Assembly: GCF_007830445.1 (NCBI RefSeq)
Contig: NZ_VLKR01000003.1
Location: forward strand, 1 to 64,000
Length of the DNA stretch: 64,000 bases
From: Sphingobacterium siyangense
Lineage (GTDB): Bacteria > Bacteroidota > Bacteroidia > Sphingobacteriales > Sphingobacteriaceae
Reading direction: 5' to 3'
The notes below the pieces were generated by a model. The model saw only the letters and a list, made by a program, of their open reading frames with translations. It was not told the DNA's origin and ran no database searches. Made by a program: the position numbers and the translations under genes. Below are positions 43,397-53,263 of this stretch, piece by piece; the stretch's first letter is position 1; the number at the start of each line of letters is the position of its first letter.

Positions 43397-45022
43397 ATGA
43401 ATTTAAGAAAATCACTATATCTACTTACTTTGGGCGCATTGCCCCTTATCTCTTTCGGACAATCCGATACCATTCCAGCAAATTGGTTCAATTTGGATTA
43501 TAAAACAGATGGGGTCATGGGAATCAGTACCGAAAAAACGTATAAAACTTTATTGAAAGGAAGAAAATCCACTCCAGTCATTGTTGGGGTATTGGATGGA
43601 GGTGTTGATGTTTATCACGAGGATCTCAAAGATGTTGTATGGATCAATGTGAAGGATAGTCTTGCAAACGGTATAGATAATGATGGCAATGGTTATATCA
43701 ATGATAAATACGGCTGGAATTTTATTGGAAACGCCGATGGAAAGGATGTTCAGTTCGATAACCTGGAATTGACAAGACAGCTTAGGGTTCTGGACAAAAA
43801 GTTTGCAAACATCACAGCAGCAACAGAACTCAATGAAACTGATCGAAAAGCTTTCGCTAGTTATCAAAAGATGCTTGCCAAATATAAAAACAAGCTAGAA
43901 GAAGCTAAGATGGGCCAATTTTCCTACGATGCGCTCAAACGCAACATATACGCTGTGGTACGTGAAATAGGTAAAAAGCCCGAAGATATCACACAGGAGG
44001 ATATAGACAATTTCAAAGCAACCACAAACACGCAACGTATCGCACTTGCCTATGCAAAGGATGAAATCAACAACGGCGGCTTCGCCAAATTTTTTGATGA
44101 TATCACCGAAGGTGCAAAATATTTCAACAATCAAGTTGATTATCATTTAAACAAAGCATACGATTCTCGACCTATTGTTGGAGATAATTATGAAGATGCT
44201 TCAGAGCGATACTACGGAAATGCAGATGTAAAAGGACCGGACGCATTACATGGTAGCCATGTCGCTGGAATCATTGGTGCAAAACGTAATAATAATGTTG
44301 GTATCAACGGCGTAGCGGACAATGTTAAAATACTCACAGTTAGACTTGTCCCTGATGGTGATGAGCGTGATAAAGACGTCGCAAATGCCATTCGTTATGC
44401 AGCAGACAATGGCGCTAAAGTACTTAACATGAGCTTTGGAAAAAGTTATGCCTATAATAAACAGGCCGTAGACGATGCCATCAAATATGCTGAATCCAAA
44501 GATGTCCTGATGGTACATGCCGCAGGGAATGACAGTGAAGATAACGATATAGAGCCTAATTTTCCGATGAAGTATTATACGGATGTAAAAGGTGATACAA
44601 CCGGGATTGCTAATGCTTGGATCACAGTGGGTGCAACCGGCCTTTATTTGGACAATGAACTATTAGCCGATTTTTCCAATTATGGTAAAAAAACGGTCGA
44701 TGTTTTCGCGCCTGGCGTCCACATCAACTCAACGGTACCAGATTCCAAGTATAAAGAAGAACAGGGCACAAGTATGGCTGCGCCCGTTGTTGCTGGTCTG
44801 GCCGCCATGATTCGTTCTTATTACCCTAATTTGAGCGCTGTGGAAACGAAACAAATTATTATGGAATCGGTAGAAAAGCCGAATCAACTGGTACAGGTAA
44901 AAGTTGGTGAAGATGCCAGCAAAACGGTTCGATTAGCAGACATTTCGGTCACTGGAGGAATCGTTAATGCATATAACGCTATCATAAAAGCGGAGGAATA
45001 TACTAACAGAAAGAAAAAATAA
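43397..45022 (+). CDS. Secreted subtilisin-like (S8) serine protease with a large insertion
   Basis: I choose the ATG at 43397, which gives a signal peptide (LYLLTLGALPLISFGQ), and 541 residues. The catalytic triad is Asp67 in VGVLDGGVDVYHEDL, His285 in ALHGSHVAGI and Ser459 in EQGTSMAAPVVAG. The gap between Asp and His is 218 residues, against about 30 in subtilisin. The insertion is mostly helical and charged (residues about 100-270). Such insertions occur in some Bacteroidota S8 proteases. No propeptide or sorting domain is obvious. Confidence 0.9.
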   Translation: MNLRKSLYLLTLGALPLISFGQSDTIPANWFNLDYKTDGVMGISTEKTYKTLLKGRKSTPVIVGVLDGGVDVYHEDLKDVVWINVKDSLANGIDNDGNGYINDKYGWNFIGNADGKDVQFDNLELTRQLRVLDKKFANITAATELNETDRKAFASYQKMLAKYKNKLEEAKMGQFSYDALKRNIYAVVREIGKKPEDITQEDIDNFKATTNTQRIALAYAKDEINNGGFAKFFDDITEGAKYFNNQVDYHLNKAYDSRPIVGDNYEDASERYYGNADVKGPDALHGSHVAGIIGAKRNNNVGINGVADNVKILTVRLVPDGDERDKDVANAIRYAADNGAKVLNMSFGKSYAYNKQAVDDAIKYAESKDVLMVHAAGNDSEDNDIEPNFPMKYYTDVKGDTTGIANAWITVGATGLYLDNELLADFSNYGKKTVDVFAPGVHINSTVPDSKYKEEQGTSMAAPVVAGLAAMIRSYYPNLSAVETKQIIMESVEKPNQLVQVKVGEDASKTVRLADISVTGGIVNAYNAIIKAEEYTNRKKK

Positions 45023-45096
45023 ATATTTTCTCGTTTTTTATACCAAAACTATCTTTTGTCCGTTTAATTAATTAACTTACAGAAACAAAACAACAG

Positions 45097-45294
45097 ATGC
45101 TTATGGTAGAAAACTTTACCCAATCAGAAAACGAAGTTCAAAATTTGCTAACCCAAAACGAAAAGGTAATGACAGACGAGGACATAGAAAATGAATTGAA
45201 ACTTCAATTACCAAAAATGTTGCTTCATCCAAGCAGAAGATGTGTTGAGAATATCCTTGCATATTCTAAACAACTAGAAAAAAGAAAGGCCTAA
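45097..45294 (+). CDS. Small conserved protein, 65 aa
   Basis: The frame starts at ATG 45097 (a second ATG is at 45103). The C-terminal half LPKMLLHPSRRCVENILAYSKQLEKRK looks like a real helical protein, while the N-terminal half is Asn/Glu/Gln-rich. There is no known family. It is closely followed by a terminator whose stem starts in its last codons. Confidence 0.55.
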   Translation: MLMVENFTQSENEVQNLLTQNEKVMTDEDIENELKLQLPKMLLHPSRRCVENILAYSKQLEKRKA

Positions 45295-45318
45295 TCCGGA
45301 GATTAGGCCTTTCTTTTT
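45280..45318 (+). terminator. Terminator overlapping the small gene
   Basis: AAAAGAAAGGCCTAAT pairs with ATTAGGCCTTTCTTTTT over a six-base loop. The left arm contains the stop codon of the 65-residue protein. Confidence 0.85.
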
Positions 45319-45418
45319 CACCTTACGACATCCATGATCAGCTATAGTGTAAAACTGCTGTGACTCGCCTTACCTTCCACAAACTAAAATCAGATTATTC
45401 TCCTTCTACTAGGTTTCA

Positions 45419-45454
45419 AAATTTCTTTTTTGATGGAAATTTTGGCTAGTTTTG
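45419..45454 (+). promoter_or_regulatory. nth promoter block shared with rbfA
   Basis: The block ends with TAGTTTTG (45447-45454), six bases before the nth ATG at 45460. With the start site about 4 nt after the -7 box, the mRNA would have almost no leader. The 36 nt match the rbfA block at 32 positions, including GGAAATTTTGGCTA. Confidence 0.55.
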
Positions 45455-45459
45455 AACCG

Positions 45460-46137
45460 ATGTTAAAACAAGAACGATACAAGGCTTTCGTAGATTATTT
45501 CTCCAAAAATAGTCCTGACGCACAGACAGAACTCAACTATAGTAATCCCTTTGAATTACTGGTTGCCGTTATTTTATCTGCACAGTGTACAGATAAAAGG
45601 ATCAACCAAGTCACGCCCAAGTTGTTTGCACGCTACCCAGATGCACACAGCTTGGCAGCTTCCAGCGTAGACGAGGTGTTTAGCTATATACGATCTGTAA
45701 GCTATCCGAATAACAAGGCCAAACACCTTGTGGGGATGGCTCAGCTACTGATTGAAAAGTTCGACAATATTGTACCCGAAAAAATTGAGGATCTTGTGAA
45801 ACTTCCAGGTGTAGGTCGAAAAACAGCTAATGTCATTTCCTCTGTTGTTTATCATAATCCCGCTATGGCCGTAGATACCCATGTTTATCGTGTTGCAAAC
45901 CGTCTTGGGCTAACTTATCGTGCAACAACACCATTAGCTGTGGAAAAACAATTGGTAAAAAATCTACCTAAAGACACGATTGCCATTGCCCATCATTGGC
46001 TTATCTTACACGGGCGTTATATATGCCTGGCCCGAAAACCACTGTGTGAGAAATGCCCTATCACTTATATGTGCAAATACTTTGAAAAAAATCACCATAT
46101 AAAAAGTGTCTCAGCTATACCAGAGACAAAAAACTAA
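45460..46137 (+). CDS. nth: Endonuclease III
   Basis: The 225-residue DNA glycosylase/AP lyase removes oxidised pyrimidines. The HhH motif LPGVGRKTANV includes Lys121, and Asp139 in MAVDTHVYR is the catalytic acid. CLARKPLCEKCPITYMC holds the 4Fe-4S cluster (CX6CX2CX5C). I use the ATG at 45460 (MLKQERYKAFVDYF) rather than the upstream ATG at 45433, because the promoter lies in between and family members begin here. Confidence 0.95.
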   Translation: MLKQERYKAFVDYFSKNSPDAQTELNYSNPFELLVAVILSAQCTDKRINQVTPKLFARYPDAHSLAASSVDEVFSYIRSVSYPNNKAKHLVGMAQLLIEKFDNIVPEKIEDLVKLPGVGRKTANVISSVVYHNPAMAVDTHVYRVANRLGLTYRATTPLAVEKQLVKNLPKDTIAIAHHWLILHGRYICLARKPLCEKCPITYMCKYFEKNHHIKSVSAIPETKN

Positions 46138-46204
46138 TTTTTTTAGTGAAAATATTTGGTTTATGATTTTTAATTTTTAATTTTGAGAAATATATACTAA
46201 AAAT

Positions 46205-47230
46205 ATGAGCAACACAGATAAACTAAAAGCTTTACAGCTGACGTTAGATAAATTGGAAAAGAACTTTGGAAAAGGTTCAATTATGAAATTAGGGGATACT
46301 GCTGTTGAGCCGATCGAAGCTATTTCTACAGGATCTCTAGGCTTGGATATCGCCTTAGGAATTGGCGGTGTACCAAAAGGCCGTATCATTGAAATATATG
46401 GACCTGAATCTTCAGGTAAAACTACCTTAGCAACTCACATTGTTGCCGAAGCACAAAAAAAAGGCGGTATTGCAGCAATCATTGATGCTGAGCATGCTTT
46501 TGATAAATATTACGCTCAAAAATTAGGCGTAGATGTAGAAAATTTATTGATTTCTCAACCAGATAATGGTGAGCAAGGTTTAGAAATTGCTGATAACCTA
46601 ATCCGTTCTGGTGCAATCGACGTTATTGTTATTGACTCCGTTGCCGCTTTGGTGCCAAAAGGTGAGATCGAAGGCGAAATGGGTGATTCTAAAATGGGGC
46701 TTCAAGCTCGTTTGATGTCACAAGCTTTACGTAAGTTGACAGGTACAATTTCAAAAACAAACTGTTGTTGTATTTTCATCAACCAATTGCGTGAAAAAAT
46801 TGGTGTGATGTTTGGCAACCCAGAAACAACAACTGGTGGTAATGCATTAAAATTCTACGCTTCTGTACGTTTAGATATCCGTCGCACATCACAAATCAAA
46901 GATTCTGATGAAGTATCGGGTAACCGCGTAAAAGTGAAGATTGTAAAAAATAAAGTTGCACCTCCGTTCCGCATAGCGGAATTTGATATCATCTTTGGTG
47001 AAGGTATCTCTAAAGTAGGTGAAATCATTGATCTAGGTGTTGAATATGGTATTATTAAAAAAGCAGGCTCTTGGTTTAGCTATGGTGAGACCAAATTAGG
47101 ACAAGGTCGAGATGCTGTTAAAGCCTTATTATTCGACAATCCGGATTTAATGGACGAACTTGAAGCTAAAATCCGAGCTGAAGTGACAGGAGAAGATCCA
47201 ATGCTTAACATCGAGGAAAACGAAGACTAG
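46205..47230 (+). CDS. recA: RecA recombinase
   Basis: The 341-residue recombinase has the Walker A motif GPESSGKTT at 66-74, the Walker B region [10 protein letters not shown], the DNA-binding loop [25 protein letters not shown] and [22 protein letters not shown]. It follows nth by 67 nt, so two DNA-repair genes are neighbours. There is no clear LexA-type box upstream. It ends in a strong terminator. Confidence 0.98.
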   Translation: MSNTDKLKALQLTLDKLEKNFGKGSIMKLGDTAVEPIEAISTGSLGLDIALGIGGVPKGRIIEIYGPESSGKTTLATHIVAEAQKKGGIAAIIDAEHAFDKYYAQKLGVDVENLLISQPDNGEQGLEIADNLIRSGAIDVIVIDSVAALVPKGEIEGEMGDSKMGLQARLMSQALRKLTGTISKTNCCCIFINQLREKIGVMFGNPETTTGGNALKFYASVRLDIRRTSQIKDSDEVSGNRVKVKIVKNKVAPPFRIAEFDIIFGEGISKVGEIIDLGVEYGIIKKAGSWFSYGETKLGQGRDAVKALLFDNPDLMDELEAKIRAEVTGEDPMLNIEENED

Positions 47231-47257
47231 TTGCTGTAAAAATTAGTATAATGTAGG

Positions 47258-47290
47258 TAGCCATCCTGTTTAGGATGGCTATTTTTTTTG
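47258..47290 (+). terminator. recA terminator
   Basis: TAGCCATCCT pairs with AGGATGGCTA across a four-base loop, followed by a T-run. Confidence 0.88.
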
Positions 47291-47421
47291 CGAAAATTCA
47301 AGTGCTTAGATGATTATTTTGTTACATGTCCAAAGTTTTCAATTTGTACTAATAGATTTTATTAATTTTAGCAGGTCGAGCCAAAAACGCCTGACATCCA
47401 ATGCTAAACTTAATATAAACA

Positions 47422-48189
47422 ATGAATCGTAAACTAATTCTATTTCTTTTAATACTGCTAGGCTCAGTATTTCATCTACATGCACAAACGATACGCATAC
47501 TCTCCTTTAATATCCACCACGGAAACCCACCCACCGAAAAAGAATCAGTTGTCAACCTTGACACAATTGCCAAAATTATTAAAAATTCAAAAGCTGACCT
47601 CGTAGGTCTTCAGGAAATCGATGTCAATCTCGGTAGATCATACTTTGAAAATCAAGCCAAAAAATTAGCCGAATTAACAGGCATGCACTATATCTTTTCC
47701 AAAGGGATAGACCTGGATAAAGGTGAATATGGTACCGCCATCTTATCAAAAAATCCAATTGAACGTGTAGAGAAACACTTTCTACCTTCCCCTGTGCAAA
47801 GCGAAACACGTAGTTTATCTGTAATAGAAGTCACGATACACAAAAGGAAAATCTTATTTGCAAATACACACCTTGACCTGAAAGACAAAAACAAAATCGA
47901 ACAGGCAAAATTCATCACCAAGCGTTTCAAAAACGAAAAGTTACCCACTATCCTTGTCGGTGATTTAAACTCAGAACCCAATGATCCAGCGATTACTGAA
48001 CTTAGCAAAATATTCACAAAAAGCAGCATTGCTAACGGATTTACGTTTCCTCAAGATAAACCCACTACTGAAATCGACTATATCATGATCAATACACCAT
48101 CTGCCGCAAAGTTCTCCAACCACCGTATTCTGAACGAACAATATGCGAGTGATCATCGGCCATTATATGTCGAGATAAACATTAAATAA
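47422..48189 (+). CDS. Secreted endonuclease/exonuclease/phosphatase-family protein
   Basis: The 255-residue protein has a signal peptide (LILFLLILLGSVFHLHAQ). The EEP fold is marked by RILSFNIHHG, VGLQEIDVN (metal-binding Glu), ANTHLDLK, VGDLNSEPND (catalytic Asp/Asn) and YASDHRPLYVEI (Asp-His). The substrate may be a phosphodiester or phosphomonoester in the periplasm. The gene is followed by a metallophosphoesterase 19 nt away, suggesting a shared phosphate-scavenging role. Confidence 0.88.
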   Translation: MNRKLILFLLILLGSVFHLHAQTIRILSFNIHHGNPPTEKESVVNLDTIAKIIKNSKADLVGLQEIDVNLGRSYFENQAKKLAELTGMHYIFSKGIDLDKGEYGTAILSKNPIERVEKHFLPSPVQSETRSLSVIEVTIHKRKILFANTHLDLKDKNKIEQAKFITKRFKNEKLPTILVGDLNSEPNDPAITELSKIFTKSSIANGFTFPQDKPTTEIDYIMINTPSAAKFSNHRILNEQYASDHRPLYVEINIK

Positions 48190-48208
48190 CCACTTGTGAC
48201 CTTTAAAT

Positions 48209-49390
48209 ATGAATTTTAACAGAAGAAGATTTTTGGAAGCCCTAGCACTGGCTGGGATTACACTGCCCAATATCAGCATCGCTCAAGAAAACAGTTCAAA
48301 CGAAATTGAAAACGAGTTTAGCTTTGTCGTACCTGCCTATCTACAAAATCAAACCGAAACAGGAATCAGTATTTTTACGATTTTGAGCAAAGATGCCTTT
48401 GCTTGGCTCGAGATACTGGACAATGGAGGGAATGTCCAAAAAAAGATCTACCAATCCGAAGATGGGATGATCAATGCCAATACTGATTTCTTTCATTTTA
48501 CAATTGAAGACGCACCGCGCTCATTTCGCTATCGCATCAAAGCGAAGGAAGTGCAAAAATTCGATCCTTATAAAATCGTATACGGCCAAGAAATAGAAAC
48601 CCCTATTTTCGAGGCCAAATTAGCCAAGAACAATCAAGAACAGATTCGCTGTCTGGTCTATAACGATGTACATGAGGAAAAAAGCAGCTATCGTGACCTT
48701 ATTCCGCATCAGGATATTTCACCCTACGATTTTTTTGTACTGAATGGTGATTCCTTTCATTATGTCACCAATCAGCAAGATATTACAGAGAAACTACTAA
48801 AGCCAATTGAATTTTTTGCGACAAGCAAACCATTCATTATGAATCGGGGAAACCATGAGACAAGGGGATCCTTCGCGCGTAATTTCAAACGATATTTTGG
48901 TTATCCTGACAACAAGTATTACCAGGCCTTTAAAAGAGGTCCTATTTTTTGGATCATGTTGGACAGTGGCGAAGACAAGCCTGACAATCATGAGGTATAC
49001 GCCGGAACAGTCGACTATGATAACTACAGAAAAGAACAGGCTCAATGGCTGGAAAAGGTTCTACAATCCAAGGAAAGAAAGCGTGCACAACACACTGTTG
49101 TCATTAGCCATATACCGATTTTTCATTCGGATGACTGGCATGGTACCTTGGATAACAGAGCATGTTTTCATCCCTTGTTTCAGAAATATAAAATTGATGC
49201 CATGATCTCTGGTCATACACATCAATATGGCTACTACCCTGCAGATAAAGATCACAATTATCCTGTATTTATAGGCGGAGGTCCAAAAGTTGGGAAAAGA
49301 ACTATCATCGATGTAGCCGGCAACAACAAGTCATTGAACATACGGATGACTAGAGACGATGGCACAGAACTGGGATTATTTAAGAAATAA
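48209..49390 (+). CDS. Secreted metallophosphoesterase
   Basis: The 393-residue protein begins with a Tat-like signal (NRRRFLEALALAGI). The N-terminal beta domain (about 30-130) is followed by a calcineurin-like phosphoesterase domain with YNDVHEEKS, LNGDSFHY, NRGNHETRG, VISHIPIFHSDD and ISGHTHQYGY, which supply the two-metal site. It resembles purple-acid-phosphatase-type proteins with an FN3-like front domain. It is cotranscribed with the EEP-family gene. A strong terminator follows. Confidence 0.88.
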   Translation: MNFNRRRFLEALALAGITLPNISIAQENSSNEIENEFSFVVPAYLQNQTETGISIFTILSKDAFAWLEILDNGGNVQKKIYQSEDGMINANTDFFHFTIEDAPRSFRYRIKAKEVQKFDPYKIVYGQEIETPIFEAKLAKNNQEQIRCLVYNDVHEEKSSYRDLIPHQDISPYDFFVLNGDSFHYVTNQQDITEKLLKPIEFFATSKPFIMNRGNHETRGSFARNFKRYFGYPDNKYYQAFKRGPIFWIMLDSGEDKPDNHEVYAGTVDYDNYRKEQAQWLEKVLQSKERKRAQHTVVISHIPIFHSDDWHGTLDNRACFHPLFQKYKIDAMISGHTHQYGYYPADKDHNYPVFIGGGPKVGKRTIIDVAGNNKSLNIRMTRDDGTELGLFKK

Positions 49391-49419
49391 AAAAGGGCGC
49401 TTGATAAGCGCCCTTTTTT
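49391..49419. terminator. Bidirectional terminator before pruA
   Basis: AAAAGGGCGCTT and AAGCGCCCTTTTTT with a GATA loop lie between the metallophosphoesterase and converging pruA. Confidence 0.88.
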
Positions 49420-49455
49420 CTATTTTGATTGAAGAAAGCTGCGATGCGAACTTTC

Positions 49456-51093
49456 TTATTCTCCCTTTTCCAAGAAAGGGTATCTATAATCTGTATCTGG
49501 ATTAAATGTCTCTTTGATTGTACGAGGAGACACCCAACGAAGCAAATTGATCATTGATCCCGCTTTGTCGTTTGTACCCGAGCCTCTAGCACCACCAAAC
49601 GGTTGTTGACCTACGACAGCACCTGTACACTTATCATTCACGTAGAAGTTACCAGCGGCATGTCTCAATTTATCTGTTGCTAAATTAATCGCATACCGAT
49701 CTTGCGCAATGATTGATCCAGTCAAGGCATAAATAGATGTTGTATCAACAATATCTAAGGTTTCTTCAAACTTAGCATCCTCGTAAACATATACGGTCAG
49801 GACAGGTCCAAACAATTCCTCAACCATGGTTTCGTAATCTGGTTTTGAAGCCTCAATGATTGTTGGATGAATGAAATATCCTTTAGATTTATCGTATGTA
49901 CCACCAACTACAATTTCTGCGTCATTAGATTCTTTAGCTCTGTCGATATACTTCGCTAATTTATCAAATGACTTCTCATCAATTACAGCATTGAAAAAGT
50001 TTGTAAAATCTTCTGTTCCACCGATTGTAAAAGATTTTACGTCAGTAGTCATAGATTCTTTCAATGCAGGCCACAACGATTTAGGAATGTATGCACGTGA
50101 TGCAGCAGAACATTTTTGACCTTGGTATTCGAAAGCACCACGAACCAAAGCTGTATTTGCAGCTTTCAAATCGGCCGAAGGGTGTACAACGATAAAATCC
50201 TTACCACCAGTCTCACCAACAATACGTGGATACGTTTTATAACGGTGGATATTGTTACCGATCGTCTTCCAGATATCCTGGAATACTCCTGTTGAACCAG
50301 TAAAGTGGATACCTGCGAAATCTGGGTGTTGGAAAATCACATCACCAGCGTCAGGACCTGAAACATACACCAAGTTGATAACACCATCCGGAAGACCAGC
50401 TTCACGGAAAATTTTCATCAATACATTTGCTGAATAGATTTGGGTATTGGATGGTTTCCATACAACAACATTCCCCATCATTGCGACACAGGAAGGTAGA
50501 TTACCCGCAATCGCTGTAAAATTGAATGGAGTCAATGCAAATACAAAACCTTCAAGAGGACGTTGTTCTACACGGTTCCACACACCTTTACCTGATATAG
50601 GAGGTTGTTGTTTATAGATTTCGCTCATGTATTGTACATTGAAACGCAAGAAATCCACAATCTCACATGCCGAATCAATTTCTGCCTGATATGGGTTCTT
50701 CGATTGTCCCAACATCGTAGCAGCATTCAACTCATAACGGTATTTACCTGAAATCAATTCAGCAGCTTTTAAGAATATCGCAGCACGATCTTCCCAAGTA
50801 AGATTTTCCCAATCCTTTTTCGCCGCTAAAGCTGCATTGATTGCATCTGTTACATGAGATTTATCGCCTTGATTGTATTGACCTAAAATATGTTGGTGGT
50901 CATGTGGAGGAGCTAAGTTTACTTTTTTAGAAGTAGTGATTTCTTTACCACCAATATACATTGGGATATCGATTTGTTTCGAACGTGCCTCATCAATTGC
51001 TGCTTTCAACAATTTACGTTCTTTCGTTCCGACAGCGTATGTGTACACCGGTTCGTTGGTAGGAACAGGAACTGTAAAAAATCCTTTAGACAT
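49456..51093 (-). CDS. pruA: 1-pyrroline-5-carboxylate dehydrogenase
   Basis: The 545-residue ALDH4-type dehydrogenase oxidises pyrroline-5-carboxylate (glutamate semialdehyde) to glutamate with NAD, the second step of proline catabolism. Key features are RIVGETGGKDF (general base Glu), Cys328 in YQGQKCSAASR and the WKPSNTQI NAD-binding region. A proline dehydrogenase partner is not in the window. It is a monocistronic gene. Confidence 0.95.
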   Translation of the reverse strand: MSKGFFTVPVPTNEPVYTYAVGTKERKLLKAAIDEARSKQIDIPMYIGGKEITTSKKVNLAPPHDHQHILGQYNQGDKSHVTDAINAALAAKKDWENLTWEDRAAIFLKAAELISGKYRYELNAATMLGQSKNPYQAEIDSACEIVDFLRFNVQYMSEIYKQQPPISGKGVWNRVEQRPLEGFVFALTPFNFTAIAGNLPSCVAMMGNVVVWKPSNTQIYSANVLMKIFREAGLPDGVINLVYVSGPDAGDVIFQHPDFAGIHFTGSTGVFQDIWKTIGNNIHRYKTYPRIVGETGGKDFIVVHPSADLKAANTALVRGAFEYQGQKCSAASRAYIPKSLWPALKESMTTDVKSFTIGGTEDFTNFFNAVIDEKSFDKLAKYIDRAKESNDAEIVVGGTYDKSKGYFIHPTIIEASKPDYETMVEELFGPVLTVYVYEDAKFEETLDIVDTTSIYALTGSIIAQDRYAINLATDKLRHAAGNFYVNDKCTGAVVGQQPFGGARGSGTNDKAGSMINLLRWVSPRTIKETFNPDTDYRYPFLEKGE

Positions 51094-51261
51094 ATTACAA
51101 TTATTAATTATTCATCCAAAAAATACTATTTATGAATCATGAAGGGATCAAGTTTGTTCATTCCATTATTTGCATCAGAAACCATGGTTTCAACTTGTTA
51201 GCATGACACTAAATAGCGTTAATAGAAGTAAAATTACCTCAAATTTTATGAATACCCAAAG

Positions 51262-51921
51262 TTACTGTCCTTCTTTGAGCACCTTGGAAAAGATACGTTT
51301 AAATTTTTCCAATTTCGGTTTAATCACCAATTGGCAGTATGGTTCTTTTCCATTTAATCTATAATAATCTTGATGATAGTCCTCTGCTGGATAAAATACG
51401 GTTGCCGGAACTACTTCGGTTACAATAGGTTTATTGAAAACATGCTCCTTTTCTAACGTCGAAAGATAATATTGCGTCTTATCAAGCTGCTCTTTATTGT
51501 GCACAAAAATAGCCGAACGATATTGGGTGCCAACATCATTTCCCTGACGATTGAGCTCCGTTGGATCGTGTGCTACAAAAAAGGCCTCCAATAGTTTATC
51601 GTAGCTGATCACATTTGGATCAAAAATAATATTGGTTGCTTCCGCATGCCCTGTACTCCCGGTACAAACCTGCGCATAACTTGGGTTTGCTACCCATCCA
51701 CCGGTATATCCCGAAACCACATGTACAACACCCTCTAACTCCTTAAACTGAGCCTCAGTACACCAAAAACATCCTGCAGCAAATGTCGCCGTATCCAAAC
51801 TCGCCGTATTTTTTTCAGGTAATTTGGTGAAATCAGGTTTCTTTACCCGATGCCCCTGCTGCTGCCCCTGGCAGGAGTTCAATACAAAAAGTGCTGTTAA
51901 AAGTATCAGAATATTTCTCAT
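51262..51921 (-). CDS. msrA: Lipoprotein methionine-S-sulfoxide reductase
   Basis: The 219-residue protein repairs oxidised methionine. It has a lipobox (LFVLNSC, Cys17), so it is anchored in the envelope, followed by the MsrA domain with catalytic Cys51 in GCFWCTE, YTGG and TEVVPATVFYPAEDYHQDYY. MsrA is cytoplasmic in many bacteria, so periplasmic placement is notable but known in Bacteroidota. It is near sod, in a stress-related stretch. Confidence 0.93.
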   Translation of the reverse strand: MRNILILLTALFVLNSCQGQQQGHRVKKPDFTKLPEKNTASLDTATFAAGCFWCTEAQFKELEGVVHVVSGYTGGWVANPSYAQVCTGSTGHAEATNIIFDPNVISYDKLLEAFFVAHDPTELNRQGNDVGTQYRSAIFVHNKEQLDKTQYYLSTLEKEHVFNKPIVTEVVPATVFYPAEDYHQDYYRLNGKEPYCQLVIKPKLEKFKRIFSKVLKEGQ

Positions 51922-52016
51922 AAATAATTACCCTTCTTCTTTCCTTTTATGTTCCCTGAATTATTGGAGTTAAATTCATGCCCTATAAACAAATACCAAC
52001 TAGGTTTTGTTTATAA

Positions 52017-52058
52017 AATAGAAAAGCGACAATAATAACTTATTGTCGCTTTTCTATT
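52017..52058 (-). terminator. sod terminator
   Basis: AATAGAAAAGCGACAATAA pairs with TTATTGTCGCTTTTCTATT across a four-base loop. On the minus strand it follows the sod stop codon by about 20 nt. Confidence 0.82.
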
Positions 52059-52076
52059 GCGCTATCAAATGATCAA

Positions 52077-52685
52077 CTATTTAGCTGCAGCATAATTTTC
52101 AGCTACGGCATCCCAATTGATAACATTAAAAATTTCTTCTAAATACGCCGGACGTTTATTTTGGAATTTCAAGTAATAAGCGTGCTCCCAAACGTCGATA
52201 CCTAAAATAGGAGTTCCTTTTACTTCAGCAACATCCATCAATGGATTGTCTTGGTTTGGTGTAGAAGTTACGGCCAATTTACCATCAGCACCAACGATTA
52301 ACCAAGCCCATCCTGAGCCAAAACGCGTAGCACCAGCAGCTTGAAGTTGTTTTTTCAACTCATCAAATGAACCAAATGTAGCATTGATTGCTTCGGCTAA
52401 TTCACCTGTTGGAGCTCCACCTGCATTTGGGCCTAAAACCTTCCAAAACAAAGAGTGGTTATAGTGACCACCACCATTATTACGTACTGCTGCGCTGTAT
52501 TTACTTACATTTTTAATAATATCCAATAGGGATAAGTTTTCTGCGTCTGTTCCTGCGATAGCTTTATTTAAGTTATCCACATATGCCTGATGGTGTCTGT
52601 CATGGTGGATTTCCATTGTAGTTTTGTCAATATGTGGTTCCAATGCGTCGGCTGCGTATGGTAACGCTTCTAATTCAAATGCCAT
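52077..52685 (-). CDS. sod: Superoxide dismutase (Fe/Mn type)
   Basis: The 202-residue enzyme converts superoxide to hydrogen peroxide and oxygen. The metal ligands are His27 (MEIHHDRHH), His77 (HYNHSLFW), Asp164 and His168 ([10 protein letters not shown]). GSGWAWLIV and NQDNPLM are second-sphere motifs seen in Mn and cambialistic forms. Fe versus Mn cannot be decided from sequence alone. Confidence 0.95.
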   Translation of the reverse strand: MAFELEALPYAADALEPHIDKTTMEIHHDRHHQAYVDNLNKAIAGTDAENLSLLDIIKNVSKYSAAVRNNGGGHYNHSLFWKVLGPNAGGAPTGELAEAINATFGSFDELKKQLQAAGATRFGSGWAWLIVGADGKLAVTSTPNQDNPLMDVAEVKGTPILGIDVWEHAYYLKFQNKRPAYLEEIFNVINWDAVAENYAAAK

Positions 52686-52786
52686 ATCTATTTTAATTTA
52701 AATGTTTATTACTTCGTTTATACATACAAATATAACACAATATACACGGTTATGTTTTTATGTGTTACAATAAATCCATTATTTCC

Positions 52787-53254
52787 CTACCGTTTTTGAC
52801 GAAAAAATGATTTTACCAAATCAGCACATTCGTCCTGCAAAATGCCATGTGTAATGACAGTTTTGGGGTGTAATATTTTATCGTGAAAATGGGAATAGCC
52901 ACGCTTTTCATCTTTGGCTCCATAGACTATTTTACCAATATGTGTCCAATAGGCCGCTCCGGCACACATGATACAAGGCTCAATGGTAACATATAATGTA
53001 CATTCATCCAGGTATTTGCCCCCAAGGTAATTTGCTGCTGCTGTAAAAGCCTGCATCTCAGCGTGAGCTGTCACATCATTTAATCGCTGCGTCAAATTAT
53101 GACCTTTCCCTATAACACGTCCTCGATGAACAATAACTGCCCCAATAGGCACCTCTCCCTCTTGGTAAGCGACCTTAGCTTCATTCAATGCCATACGCAT
53201 GAACGACTCGTCACTATCGATGAGTTGTGTTCCTTCAAAATCTATAAATGTCAT
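52787..53254 (-). CDS. tadA: Nucleoside deaminase, tRNA-specific adenosine deaminase
   Basis: The 155-residue zinc enzyme makes inosine at the wobble position of tRNA-Arg(ACG). HAE at residues 64-66 (DVTAHAEMQAF) and the PCxxC zinc motif at 93-97 (EPCIMCAGA) give the active site. TadA and guanine deaminase are close relatives, so the tRNA role is likely but not certain. It is the third gene of a minus-strand trio with csaA and a CsbD-like gene. Confidence 0.85.
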   Translation of the reverse strand: MTFIDFEGTQLIDSDESFMRMALNEAKVAYQEGEVPIGAVIVHRGRVIGKGHNLTQRLNDVTAHAEMQAFTAAANYLGGKYLDECTLYVTIEPCIMCAGAAYWTHIGKIVYGAKDEKRGYSHFHDKILHPKTVITHGILQDECADLVKSFFRQKR

Positions 53255-53263
53255 GGTACAAAC

